Under the pieces are notes generated by a model. That model searched no databases. It had not been told where the DNA came from and worked only from the letters and a program-made list of their open reading frames with translations. A DNA stretch of 64,000 nucleotides. It comes from Phorcus lineatus (Eukaryota; Mollusca; Gastropoda; Trochida; Trochidae). Positions 25,201 through 36,000 of the stretch are shown here, piece by piece. Position 1 is the stretch's first letter. Every line of letters starts with the position of its first letter. A program made the translations under genes and the position numbers. The DNA lies in contig OV121082.1 in assembly GCA_921293015.1 (NCBI GenBank), forward strand, positions 45,218,971-45,282,970, written 5' to 3'.

Positions 25201-28200
25201 GGCGAAGTCGTACATGTCCCTTGTGATTGTGTCTTCTAAAACCTAAACATATCCTACTGTTAACACATTTGAGTCATAACAGATTGTTATTTCAAATAAT
25301 TTTCCTTGCAATATTTAGATAGTGTTTTATTTATTGTTAGCAAGATCTAAACTGGATTTCAACCCACAGAAAGTTTAATAAATTGCATTTACAAAAACAT
25401 TTCCCCTCATTTTATTTATCTTATCCTCTATAATAATTTCCCCAAAACTGTCACTGCATGCACAATACATTTTCATATACTAAATACTTTAAATTTAAAC
25501 AAAAAGCTGTCAGAAACTCTACATGCAGTCTTGCAAAGTTTTTTCAAAAGTTATATCTAACCTGTTGTATTAACTCTTGACCTCCAACAAAAGTTGCTCC
25601 AATATCTTTTGCCTTTTGTTGATCTTCTGCTGTCTAAAAAAAAATAATGACACATTTTTTTGGAAAAATTCAAGGTATAAAATAACATAAATTCAAGAAT
25701 GCAAATCTTTATTCAAATATGTCATCTCGCTCTCTCAGGATACCTACGAGGCTCCTCCTCCAATCTCAAAGTTGCATCTTTCGAATCCCTTCACAGTCGG
25801 TTACTCACAGCTATTTATAGCATGAAAACGTTTCATCAAATTGTTTTTAATTATACATGATTTTAAGTGACTTCTTTGGCTGGGTATCTAAAGGCGGTCA
25901 GGGGAATTGAAGGCCATGGGTGGAGCAAAATATTCAAATATATGAGGGAATCCCAACATGATATATAGGTCAAAATGACATTTTCCATTGACAATGACAA
26001 GGAGAATATCATATCATAATTATCAAATTCAAATACCTTGCAGAATACAATTGTTTTCTTCTCCTCATTCTGTGCAAATCTGTGCGGCAGGAGTAAAGTT
26101 CCATTCACGTACCTCATAAATTTAGTCTGGAATCAATAAAACATTAAACTACATAGGACCACCCAATGGTAAGGAAAGAATATATTCACTAAATGATTGA
26201 TAAAAATAATAAAGACAATTTTAAAACACAACATTCCTTACTAGGACTGCCCATTAGATTTATTACTCTTGACGGAATTGTACTTCTGAAGCAGCAGGCG
26301 ACCATATAGGTTCACATTTTCTGTGTTCAGGTACATCCGTTACATATTTTGGGAGGGTTGAAAAAATAAAAATAGATGGTCGGGTTTCTAGAAAGAAATT
26401 GAAGAACATGAAAGGATAACTTTACCTTCTTTTTAGTGGTCATGTCAAGTTCCATATCCACGTACACCAGTCCCTCCATATTATCCAGCATGCTCGGGTC
26501 TGCGTACTCTTTATGACGGGTGACACACTCCTCAAATGAGTACATCTGCGGAGGGTACCTAGCTCTGATCCACACATCATCAACAGGCTTACGACAAACC
26601 CAGTTTGGATGCTCTTTGGTTGTTGTATCTTTTATAATGAGTTTGCTGAAACATGAATAAAAGTTTGAAAATCAAAACCTCAAAAACGTTTTTCTTAAAA
26701 AGTTTTGTAAACAATAAAAAAAATTTAAACAAAAGTAATTATTAAATTATATTTTTTAAATAAATATTCAACTTCTTCATTTAACAATATTGATGTTTAG
26801 ATGTCATATCCCTGTTGACATCTAATTGCAACCAAACAATTCATATCTATTACATGTTTAAATTGGTTTTATATAGACTATATCCCAATCAATATTTGAA
26901 AAAAATATATGTTCACATCACCTTTATTATAACAAAGCCGTATTTATTGTAATGTGCACATGTACAATAAAAAGTATGAAGATAAATTCCATATCCATAT
27001 CCATGGAATTCTTTTTATGTTTAAAGGTACTCTTGAAAAGAAAGTATATCCAACCCTTTGACTCTACTTGTCCACTTTGACTTGTCCTTTGCCACATGTG
27101 GAGCCTTCGGTCTGTGCGTGTTGTTCTTGAATCTGATTGGTTGAGATTGCGAGACAGTGGGAAGATAACGTTGAAGAAGAGCAGAACGCAGCTGATTAAC
27201 AACTATTGGTCTTAGATCTGAAACATGGTTAGAAATAAGTTCATCACAATTGGTGTTAATGATATAAATTTGACATAAATACAGAGATATAATGTACACT
27301 TGGTCTAATCATTTATAATGAGATTTATAATGTAGTTTGTTGCTAACTGTAATGTCAAGTTATACTAACACTTAATTTCCATTCATAGACATGTTTAGTT
27401 TCTCTGTCTTGACCATGCATTAAACATTTAGCTTCCTGTACCATTTGGCTGATGATGATGGCTAAGACAAGATTGAAAAGAGAAAATACCTGCATTGCCT
27501 TTACTTTAGGGAAGAGAACCAAAGGTACAAACTTGATCCCCAAGGGGAGGGTATATCCCAATAAAATTCCAGATTCGGGCATATAATAAAAAATATCAAA
27601 GGTTCACAGAAAATACCTGACACTATTTAAAAATGTGATATTAAGCTATCATTTTGTCTACGGCTTAATGTAAAAACTTACATTCTTTCATTGTGTAACA
27701 GCTTGAGCATTCTTATCACTTGATATGTTGTCGTAAGTATGTCTCTATTATCATAATGAGTGAATATAAGAGAAGCCCACCTAGGAGACAATTCAGAAGA
27801 AAATACGGGTCATTTTCGTGTTCAACAGTAAAGGATTACTTTAAAACTTTTTCTGAATATTGGTTATTAGTAATTACATGAATATTTAAATGACTGAATG
27901 CTATTTTTATCATTGAGTTTTTTTGTGTGTGTTTAAATGAAATAAAACCATAGCCTAAATTTCTTCAGGATTCTTGGCTTATTCTCACAAAATAATTTCA
28001 GTGGAACACATCAAGCTTCCACTGTTTGATTGTTGTTAATTCATGAATATGCAGTACACCTTTAGAATACCTCACCAAATTATAATGTGAGTGAGAGATG
28101 TATATGAAATCATTGGCTGAAGACGTTTTATATGTAAGAGAAGCAGGTAACAGTGGGCTGATCTCTGTTGGAAGACATATAAGATGAAAACAAGGGTCAT

Positions 28201-29630
28201 GTATGTGTTAACCAGACAAAGTTTAAGTTTGGTTAGAAATGAATGCTTGATAAATTAACTGTTTTCAGAAACAAATGGCTTTTGGTCAATTATTTTGAAA
28301 TTATATGACATTGCATAACACGCTGATGCAACATTGTGACTATTTCATCAAGGTTTAGGGAAACATTTTATGGTAAGTTTCATACAAATTTTACTATTTA
28401 CAGAAAATCACATAGCAGTAAAATTTGTTACACTGAACCTACTGCTTATATGTATCCAACTTAACATCACCTTACATCTTGAATGAATTTTGTCTTTTCC
28501 AAATTACATGATCGTCACGCAGATTACAGGATTTTAGTTTCAAGGAGTTATGGAGTAATCAGTCTATCTGAAATACACGTCCCTTGACGGTATGACCACG
28601 CCTATTATTTTTTTCAGTTTCACTACATTCGAACTGCTTATTCACAGGTTTCAGTACACCGTCATTTCTAGGCTGTTCGATGTAAGTTAGCCATTTGTGT
28701 GGATAAGCAAACCCCTCAGTTTAGTAATGATTGTGTGTAAATGACAATCTAGAATCCAATTAGGGGTCATATAGATTGCTATGATTCCCTCAGATCATAA
28801 CTGAGTGACAAGTCACAACCCAAAATAAGAGTAAGACGCAGTCAATGAGCTAATTTAATAGGATTGATTTTTTAGCATTTAATTTGCACTTGCTGTACAT
28901 TTGATCACAAAGCTGATCACATCTCATCCAATTTTAATCTAAACAATTATCAGGGCTTTTGACAAAGTTCTGAAATCTTAAATTCCTCTTCATATGAAGA
29001 AAACAACTGTTGTTCAACTGTCAAACAACAAATGCCAACACAGAAGTAAATACATTTTCAATATTAATAAATATTTCAAAAGGGAATCTGAACATGAAAC
29101 TATTATGTATTTTGACCCATGAATTTTGTAAAACTAATATCATATATTCATTTTTGCAAAGCCACTATATTGAACCAATTATATTAAAAAATCATTTTCA
29201 CAAATTTTTCCTGTCATGTTTGTAATAATTTTCATTATTGAGCCCGTTTTACAGTTTCGGTGACGTTGCTAACTAGCGTCTGACGAATGAGCTTTAAAGA
29301 ATATAGAGGGCAAGAATGCACGCAAGGTTCTAAATATGTTTGCAAACGCCAGGGGAGAGAATGCTGTAAGTAATGAAGTATTTGCCTGGGTTGCACTTAA
29401 ATTTGCCTTGCAAACGTGAGCCTATGACTTTAACTATTTGTGTCCTTCAGGACTTTGACAGATTTAAAACACCTGGTGAGTGTGTTCATCATTGACATAA
29501 ATAGTTCATTCGTAAACCATTCTTTAAACAATAAAACATGTCATTGTAAACTAAAACCGATGCACTGGTCACATGTACAGAGTTTATTTTCATAATAAAA
29601 TAATCACGCACTTGATATGGAGGTCGCCAT
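22042..29630 (-). CDS. MRPL1: Mitochondrial large ribosomal subunit protein uL1m (complete gene)
   Basis: L1 protein of the mitochondrial ribosome's L1 stalk. Exons in transcript order: 29612-29630, about 27031-27217, 26426-26645, 26037-26126, 25562-25633, 25122-25242, 24420-24532, 23274-23355 and 22042-22208. They sum to 1071 nt in one frame, about 356 aa; human MRPL1 is 325. Family matches: DDVWIRARYPPQMYSFEE; YVDMELDMTTKKK; TFVGGQELIQ; GNLSSDIAQMMELF; QRPTELGPIIKKA. The C terminus is acidic (a run of Glu, then KEKEGLLSK). Intron 6 is GC-AG. The first two exons are the least certain. Tail-to-tail with GLUD1 and head-to-head with CNOT6/6L. Confidence 0.9.
23274..23355 (-). CDS. MRPL1: MRPL1 exon 8
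   Basis: 27 codons plus one base: LNMATDHLQENFMVLVQAVS, then KQRPTEL. Human MRPL1 has LDMSSDQ at the start. Acceptor ATTTCAG, donor CTAG|GTAACA. Confidence 0.93.
23424..23820. repeat. Tandem 151-bp repeat (about 2.6 copies) with palindromes, in MRPL1 intron 7
   Basis: Units start near 23424, 23575 and 23726, each with GCTAAGCTT- or GCAAAGCTT-like sequence then GCGTTAACAA or CACGTTAACAA; the third is cut short. Each full unit holds an inverted pair GGTGACCTTG / CAAGGTCACC (23481-23490 with 23501-23510; 23632-23641 with 23652-23661). The unit end carries a 7-bp hairpin GTCCCCC/GGGGGAC (23789-23795, 23811-23817). An internally repetitive non-autonomous mobile element is likely; a Helitron/Helentron relationship is only a guess. 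Confidence 0.7.
24420..24532 (-). CDS. MRPL1: MRPL1 exon 7
   Basis: Two bases plus 37 codons: NLSSDIAQMMELFTEGV ... SKLQIPLGT. Acceptor TGCTGCAG, donor ACT|GTGAGT. Confidence 0.94.
25122..25242 (-). CDS. MRPL1: MRPL1 exon 6, with GC splice donor
   Basis: 40 codons plus one base: VLEDTITRDMYDFAMCTPDI ... KDKFPHKNR. The downstream donor reads AGAG|GCAAGT, a strong GC-type donor; no GT at this position keeps the frame. The next exon's GT completes the glycine codon of RGNLSSD. Acceptor TATGTTTAG. Confidence 0.9.
25562..25633 (-). CDS. MRPL1: MRPL1 exon 5
   Basis: 24 codons: TAEDQQKAKDIGATFVGGQE LIQQ. A T-rich acceptor tract ends TTTTAG; donor CAG|GTTAGA. Phase 0 at both ends. Confidence 0.92.
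26037..26126 (-). CDS. MRPL1: MRPL1 exon 4
   Basis: 30 codons: TKFMRYVNGTLLLPHRFAQN, then EEKKTIVFCK. Acceptor GATTCCAG, donor AAG|GTATTT. Confidence 0.92.
26426..26645 (-). CDS. MRPL1: MRPL1 exon 3
   Basis: One base plus 73 codons from KLIIKDTTTKEHPNW through DDVWIRARYPPQMYS to DMELDMTTKKK. This is the start of the conserved L1 region; human MRPL1 has DDVYLKRLYPRQIYE. Acceptor TGTTTCAG, donor AAG|GTAAAG. Confidence 0.93.
27031..27217 (-). CDS. MRPL1: MRPL1 exon 2 (presequence and linker)
   Basis: Reads NLRPIVVNQLRSALLQRYLP, then a basic linker (RFKNNTHRPKAPHVAKDKSK). Acceptor CATGTTTCAG. The donor is uncertain: GA|GTACCT (exon end 27031) or GG|GTTGGA (exon end 27055). Both give the phase 2 needed for the next exon. 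Confidence 0.6.
27218..29611 (-). other. MRPL1 intron 1: nothing else supported
   Basis: AT-rich 2.4 kb intron. A forward-strand stretch near 29335-29371 (MFANARGENA followed by GTAAGT) is exon-like but too short to assign. Confidence 0.5.
29612..29630 (-). CDS. MRPL1: MRPL1 exon 1 (19 coding nt)
   Basis: ATGGCGACCTCCATATCAA then donor GTGCGT, encoding MATSIS plus one base. Phase 1 matches exon 2 (AAT, Asn). The AAGATGGCG context is the YY1-type start motif common in housekeeping genes for mitochondrial and ribosomal proteins. Joining it to exon 2 by phase is an inference. Confidence 0.55.
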
Positions 29631-32600
29631 CTTGTCAAAGGGAGATAATTTTAGGTTGCAAAATAAAAAAATGTGTTACATAATTGAATTTGAATGTAGA
29701 TTTGTTTGGATGGTTTATCATTCTGACTATCCACAAACATAGAAAACATTTATTTGCAAAGAATAATTTCTGTATTATTTTCCATCTGATAATCAACCAA
29801 TAGAAATTGGTTTTACAAAATCACAAAGGAGCCGAAGAAGCAAAGTCAGCCATTTTCTTCTTCAGACCGAATCTCGATGCTACAGAAAATTGAAACAGCT
29901 GATTGAGTCATCTCGACCATTTCCCCCCTCCTTTTAGGATTATCGATGAAGGTATAACAGTAAATATGTCAATAATTATTGGAACATTTGATTTTACAAA
30001 GGTTGATATATCTTACCTTTTGGCAAAATTGTTCAGCATGTCATGTGTCAAAATCTGTGATGAAAATGAAATAAGGTCATTTGATGAAAACATGTCTTTA
30101 TCGTTTGTATTGATTGAATCATTTTACATTTTTGGAATTTAGACAGTTTTATTAAATATAATCCAACATTCAACTGAGTACATACACTTAATGAAAATAT
30201 ACTTTCTTTTGATACACATGATACATTCTCAAACCAAAACTAAAACTAGGAATCATGAAATAAACAAAATTGGATACAACAATGCATTCAAGAGTTTGCA
30301 ATGATAGCTTTTGCATATATATAAGAATAAGTCATAATGTTAGAGAATGCATTAATGGCAGGTAATGATAATGTTTTTTGTAATGATGTGGTCGCGGAAG
30401 CTTCCGGAAGGCAAACACAGCAGCAGACAACACAACAGATTTTTTTGTTCCTTGCAACGTACATTTTTCACTGCAAATGAATCTAACAAGTCATCTCTTT
30501 ATTTTTTAGGTAATTAAGTATAAATATTAGTATGAAAAACAAATACTTTTAAGAGAGGTCAAGGCTTCGAATGTCATACAATACTGATCGCTGAACATCA
30601 AAGGATCAAAGGCAAGAATTGAAAAGCAAAACACATTGGAGATCGTGTCAAAGGAGAAAATTTACCATGATTGTAGTTTTTTAAAATTTTCAGTGCCGTG
30701 TAAATAAATGATATATTTTTTGTTTAGAAAATACTTTAATTATTTGATTTTGGTTCAAGAATATTTTATTAGACAGGAATAATGTCCACATGTTTTTTCA
30801 AACATATTTTAATTGATTAATATCTGGCCTACATACAAAATCTTGTCCTGGTCTGATCACTTGAATGAGTGCGAGGTTTAACTCCTTAAACATTGAAACA
30901 AAAATTTTAATTTTTTTTTTCAAAATATTATTGAACTTAAGGTATAAAAAAAAGTAAGTAATGTAATTTACACTTATGACTAAAAAATATATCTTAATAA
31001 CAAATTAAATATCAAATCAAGTAAAGGCACTAGCTCACACCAATATTGTAATTTACCACTAATGCACAGATGATGCATATCTCTAAATATTCGTAAAGAC
31101 GTGTACTTAGGTAATCTACCATATAAATTATTTGTCAAATATGTACGTATTCAGGTTATAAAGTCAGTTTTAAAAGACTGGACATATTAGATGCAAGATT
31201 GAAATAAATTCAAATGAACTACTATATGGGAAATATTAAAATTTTGCTTACAGATGGAAAAGCTGAAAGGGCATACCGCTACGGTTAATCAACAACAATT
31301 CTAATATTAAATGTGTTTGTGAAGTGTTTATAATAAAATTTCAAGAATGCCTTAAAAAACAATATTTTATCCTTTGCTCTCAGTTCAGAGGTTATTTTAA
31401 ATTCAAAAGCTGCTTACATTACCAGTTCAGCCGTTTTCAACAGTCCATAATTAGTCCTTTTAGTGCAAAACTGACCTAAGACCTTTGTTTTTTTTATATC
31501 TCTAAGCTGACTTCAGCCGTCTTAATTGTTTCATTATTGATTGCTGTTGAATCGTAAAGAATAATACATATTTTATTGCATTGATAGAGAAATAAGTGAG
31601 TTCTTATGTCCTTTTATGCCCTAAAATGGCCAATTCAAGTGGGAAAATTTGTGCTATAGTGCCTTTGAATATTTGATGTTAACTTCTACACCTTTTGGAG
31701 AAATTTTTAAAAAGGACTGGCCTTCTGTTTTTAACAGTAAATTTCTGCTTACATGTCATCCATGTATGATTTGTGTGCATCCTAATTAAGCATTTCATTA
31801 ATGATTTAAAATGATATTTTTTTTACACTGATATTTTAGTTAAAGAGAATAACTTACTGACAACACAAAATCAAAAATTGATAGTATCTTTAAAACATCA
31901 TAATTGACATACACTATTTGAATGAATGAACGGAAGTGTACATAGGTTATTAGTCAAATACATGATAATTAATATTTCATTTCCTATTTTGATAGGCACT
32001 GCTACAGTATGTAACATTAATTTTTAAGATATGTTCACTTTCAAATACTCAAATTATTTAAAGGATTGGAATATTGTCCAGACATATTTAAGCGAGAGAA
32101 ATAATTATATGATTAAAGTATCCAGTCAAAATCAAGGATTGTCAATCTGTCAAGCCTCCAAATAATATGGATTTGGTCAAATAAGGCTATTGTCTGACTG
32201 ATGACATAACATAAACTTTCTGTCAAGATCATATGAAAAACATCATGTGATAAGTTCTGTCTGAATGACATTCGATGTCTTCTCAATAGTAAGTTATTTG
32301 AACTACTTTCTACAATGTAAGCAAATGAGAGTTACTTTGCAACTCTGAAGTTATTATGATTATTTTTAGAATCCTAAAAGAAATAGAATACTTAATGATT
32401 TTTGTCAAATAACCGGGTTTGTTCTTACAGTGACATGGATAAACTGGATATTTGACAAACTTCAAGTATCCTCTTACTGTTATCTCCATGGTGCTAAGCT
32501 TGACTTTAAATACTGTTTGTGAACTGTAAATAATCTTAAAGATATAATGTTAAGGCCCATACCAATCTTATATCAAACTGATATTTTGTGTAATTCATCT

Positions 32601-32957
32601 TCAAGTCATTTGTGTCATGTTATGGTATTTCTAACCAATATCGGCACATGTGAAGTTGAATATTGGCATACTTAAAAAAACCTGGATACCTAATGTCAGA
32701 CCATATGGTCTATCAAATCTGAATGATGACGCTGAATGATAAACACCCAGATACACCCAGCCACACCCCAAAGATCAGCAAGGTAGTCTTTGTCCCTAAA
32801 CCTTTTTTATTTGATTTGAGAGATCAGAAGCAAACGTTGTTTTATTAGATAAGTGTTTCTTTTGTACACAGAAAAAATATGCATATTTCCTTATATATAT
32901 TTAATATTTTAGGAGTATCTTTTATCACTTTGTAAGAATTCTTCATTTATTTTGTAG
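29631..32957. promoter_or_regulatory. Shared upstream region of MRPL1 (left) and CNOT6/6L (right)
   Basis: Must contain the start of MRPL1 transcription and probably the 5' UTR exon and promoter of CNOT6/6L. Two GC-richer patches stand out: 29825-29885 (with CAGCCATTTTC, a reversed YY1-like site) and 30388-30440 (GCGGAAGCTTCCGGAAG, ETS-like). The rest, 30440-32957, is AT-rich with no gene seen. Confidence 0.35.
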
Positions 32958-32971
32958 TACTATTTCCAAGG

Positions 32972-33083
32972 ATGCCGAAGGAAAAGTATGAGTCTCCTAA
33001 TCCTAGAAGGACACATACACTTATGTCACCCGAAGATGTAGCAGCGGGTAAAAAGTCTTCCTGGTATGAATTGGAGATTACAG
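32972..33083 (+). CDS. CNOT6L: CNOT6/6L coding exon 1
   Basis: Exon begins at 32958 after acceptor TTTTGTAG; start codon in CCAAGGATGCC. 37 codons plus one base, donor ACAG|GTAAAA. The existence of an acceptor before the ATG implies an upstream non-coding exon. Confidence 0.93.
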
Positions 33084-36000
33084 GTAAAACTGGTCACTTC
33101 TATAGTTGTTGTACTTTAAGTATCATGCATTATAGATTTACATGCCTCAATAAGAATGTATTTCTGTGTATCACAGTTTATCATATAGGATGGAGATTAC
33201 GAGATATTTACTCATTGATTTATAAAGATTTCCTTGTGGAAAATATTTCATTTCTAATATAGACAATCATTCAAGAAATATACTATATATATTGTAGTCT
33301 AAACCATGAATATAGTAAATGTTTGCTTGACATTCATAGCAGTTGAAGAAAAAGTTTGCTATACTGTTTTAGATTATTTTTTTCATTTAAGCAATCCCCT
33401 TTTTGTGTAATTTCTCTTAAGATTTGAATCAACAAGGAGCAATTTGTCATTATGAAAATGCAAATCTGCATTAGGTTGTTGTGAGTTATGAGTTGTTTTA
33501 GTTAAATGCAGAGGTTATAATATAGGAACACCTTTATCAATTGGAAGTCAAACATTCCAAATCCTTAATAAATGGCTGCATGCAAAAGTACGTGAAACAA
33601 TTGCATCATTTCAATATCATGAGATTGTCTAATCTTTTAACACATATTGATGAGGGAAAAAAAACTTGTTGATGTTTGAACCCCTTTTGATTGTAAATGT
33701 ATGATGAATTCATGTAATTTGAGAAGAAACAGTACAATGGTGGTTTTATTGCAGGTTCTGTGCGCAATGTGTGCCCAGAGCTGTGGAAGCTACGACATCT
33801 GACGTCTCTGTATCTGAACGATAACAGCCTGGTGCGCCTACCGCCCGACATCTGTAAACTCACCAAGCTGACATATCTCGACCTTTCGTCCAATAAGCTG
33901 CGGAGTCTACCAGCAGAGCTCGGGGAACTCATCTGTCTTCGCGAACTGCTTCTCAACCACAATCACCTCCGCAGTCTTCCTTTCGAGATCGGCAAGCTCT
34001 TTCAGTTGCAAGTCCTAGGTGGGTATGAAAAAGATGTGATGTTTTGAAATTGTCAATCTGACAGGCTAAAGCTAAGCACTTACACAGTATTGAGTCTTGG
34101 TGCAACAGTGAAGCTTTAAACATCAACTTTAGTCCAGGGATAGGAAATGTTAAGGTTTAATTTTTTAAGATTTTTCCACATAATTTACATTTTCTTCCCT
34201 GATTCTTTCAAATTGATTTCATTCATTGATAGATGAAAAGGCATAGGTTTTACTTTATGAAATTAGGTACATATTATAAAAAAGCGAATTTTATCTCATT
34301 TTGTGTCTGTTGCTGTCTAGTGGTTTCTAAAAATGATAATTGTTTTTCCCTAAGGAAATAAAGTTGAACCTTGAGATGTAGATAGAAGTGGGTGTTTTTT
34401 CTTGACCAGAATCAAAACAGTATTAAAAATGGCATGTTGTATTGTCAAACTGTGTGACAAATGTAAAGCAAGAAATGAAATTGTTTCTGCTGCTAATATT
34501 AAATGAGTAATGCATTTGGTATATCATTATGTTTAATGCTTGTATGGTAGAAATTAGAAATGATGTTGCCCTGTAATACAGGCAGAATTGGATTACAATT
34601 CTAATGGCAGTGATAAAAGTTACAGTCTTCTCATTGAGTTTGAGGTCAAGATGTGTTAGAAACTGTAGATGTAAAATGGCATCCTCCACGCAGGCGGTCT
34701 GCGCACCTCGGACTTCCGCCTTCGTAGTGCTTACAGACCCCTGCCAGTATCCGGCATAAATGCACTGCTCAAATCGAGCAGTCCGTGGTTCTCCAGTTCA
34801 AATTAGTATAAACAACATTTTTGATATCTTGAAATGACGAGACGGAACTTTATAAGAGTTTCTTTTAATAATTATCTGTCTAATGTGAATTAATTGGATA
34901 TCTAATGTCGAACTATTTGAAATCGCGGCGGTAAACAGTTTACATAGCAGCACGCTGGTTTGTTTGACAACACGGACATGTGGGTGTGTAAAAATAGATT
35001 AATTTGGGTTCGATTGGAAAAATAAAGTCGATTTCATTAGTGTTTTGAAAGCATTTCTCACCTTTATTTATTTGAATCCAACGCGAACATTGTGAGGCTT
35101 TAGAGAACGCCAAATGAATCTCATCAAAATCATCTCGGAGCCTCAAAAGCCAGCATATCCCGCAATGACAATGACTATTTAAAAATTGGCTCCTACAAAT
35201 GTCCATTCTTTGCCGTAAAAAATATTTTAGGCCTATATTTTTGTTTTCCTAATTACATTATTTGAATTAAATTTTGAAACGACATGGAATATAGAATCGT
35301 CCTAGTTATGAGTCGCATTTTTAATTGTTAGAAATTTCTGGGTGAGTGCAAAAGCAATACCGGCAGAGGGGATTCTTCAAAGAGAAAGAAATTGTCTACT
35401 CTTAATTTACAGCCTTTGTGGATAAAATAATTATTTTGAAGCACACAATCATAATTATAACAGGACTGTCATTTCACTGTTTTAACAAACACAATGTTTT
35501 CTCAGCAATGAATGTACATAATTTTCTTATCTAACTTTTCTCTATCAACGGCTTTATTTCATTCATTCATTTGACAAGTGCAAATTTAAGGACTGTCATA
35601 AGAAAAATAGACATCAGCTAAAAATTATTCTAAATGATATTTTAAAAAATCCAATCCAATTTTTCAAGTCTTGAAATATTAAAAATGTGTGCTAATTTAA
35701 ACATTGAACACACATATTCTTTTCTTTTTCTTTCTTTAGATTCTTAATAAAAAAATTGAATAGCGTATTCATATGATATATTATATGACCCCCTCCCCCT
35801 CCCAACCCACTTAACATCAATATAATAAATGTAACTGTGCTACATTTCCTAATTTGATTAATTCACTCTACTTACTGAACAAGATTTTTAAAAAGCTGAT
35901 TGATTAAAAAAATTAAGCAATCTCTTAACAGCATTGTTCTAGGGTCAATATAATTAACCTTAATTAGATTCTCCCTCATTGTACAATCTAAATTTGAAAA

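Noticed and set aside
29335..29371. Forward exon-like MFANARGENA followed by GTAAGT
   Set aside because: Only ten codons, inside MRPL1 intron 1, with no acceptor or partner exon. It cannot be separated from chance.
35062..35174. Reverse-strand open stretch with HCHCGICWLL and RDDFDEIHLAFSKAS
   Set aside because: Splice-like ends exist and the phase could follow the 36.8 kb candidate exon, but no family is recognisable and the acceptor is weak.
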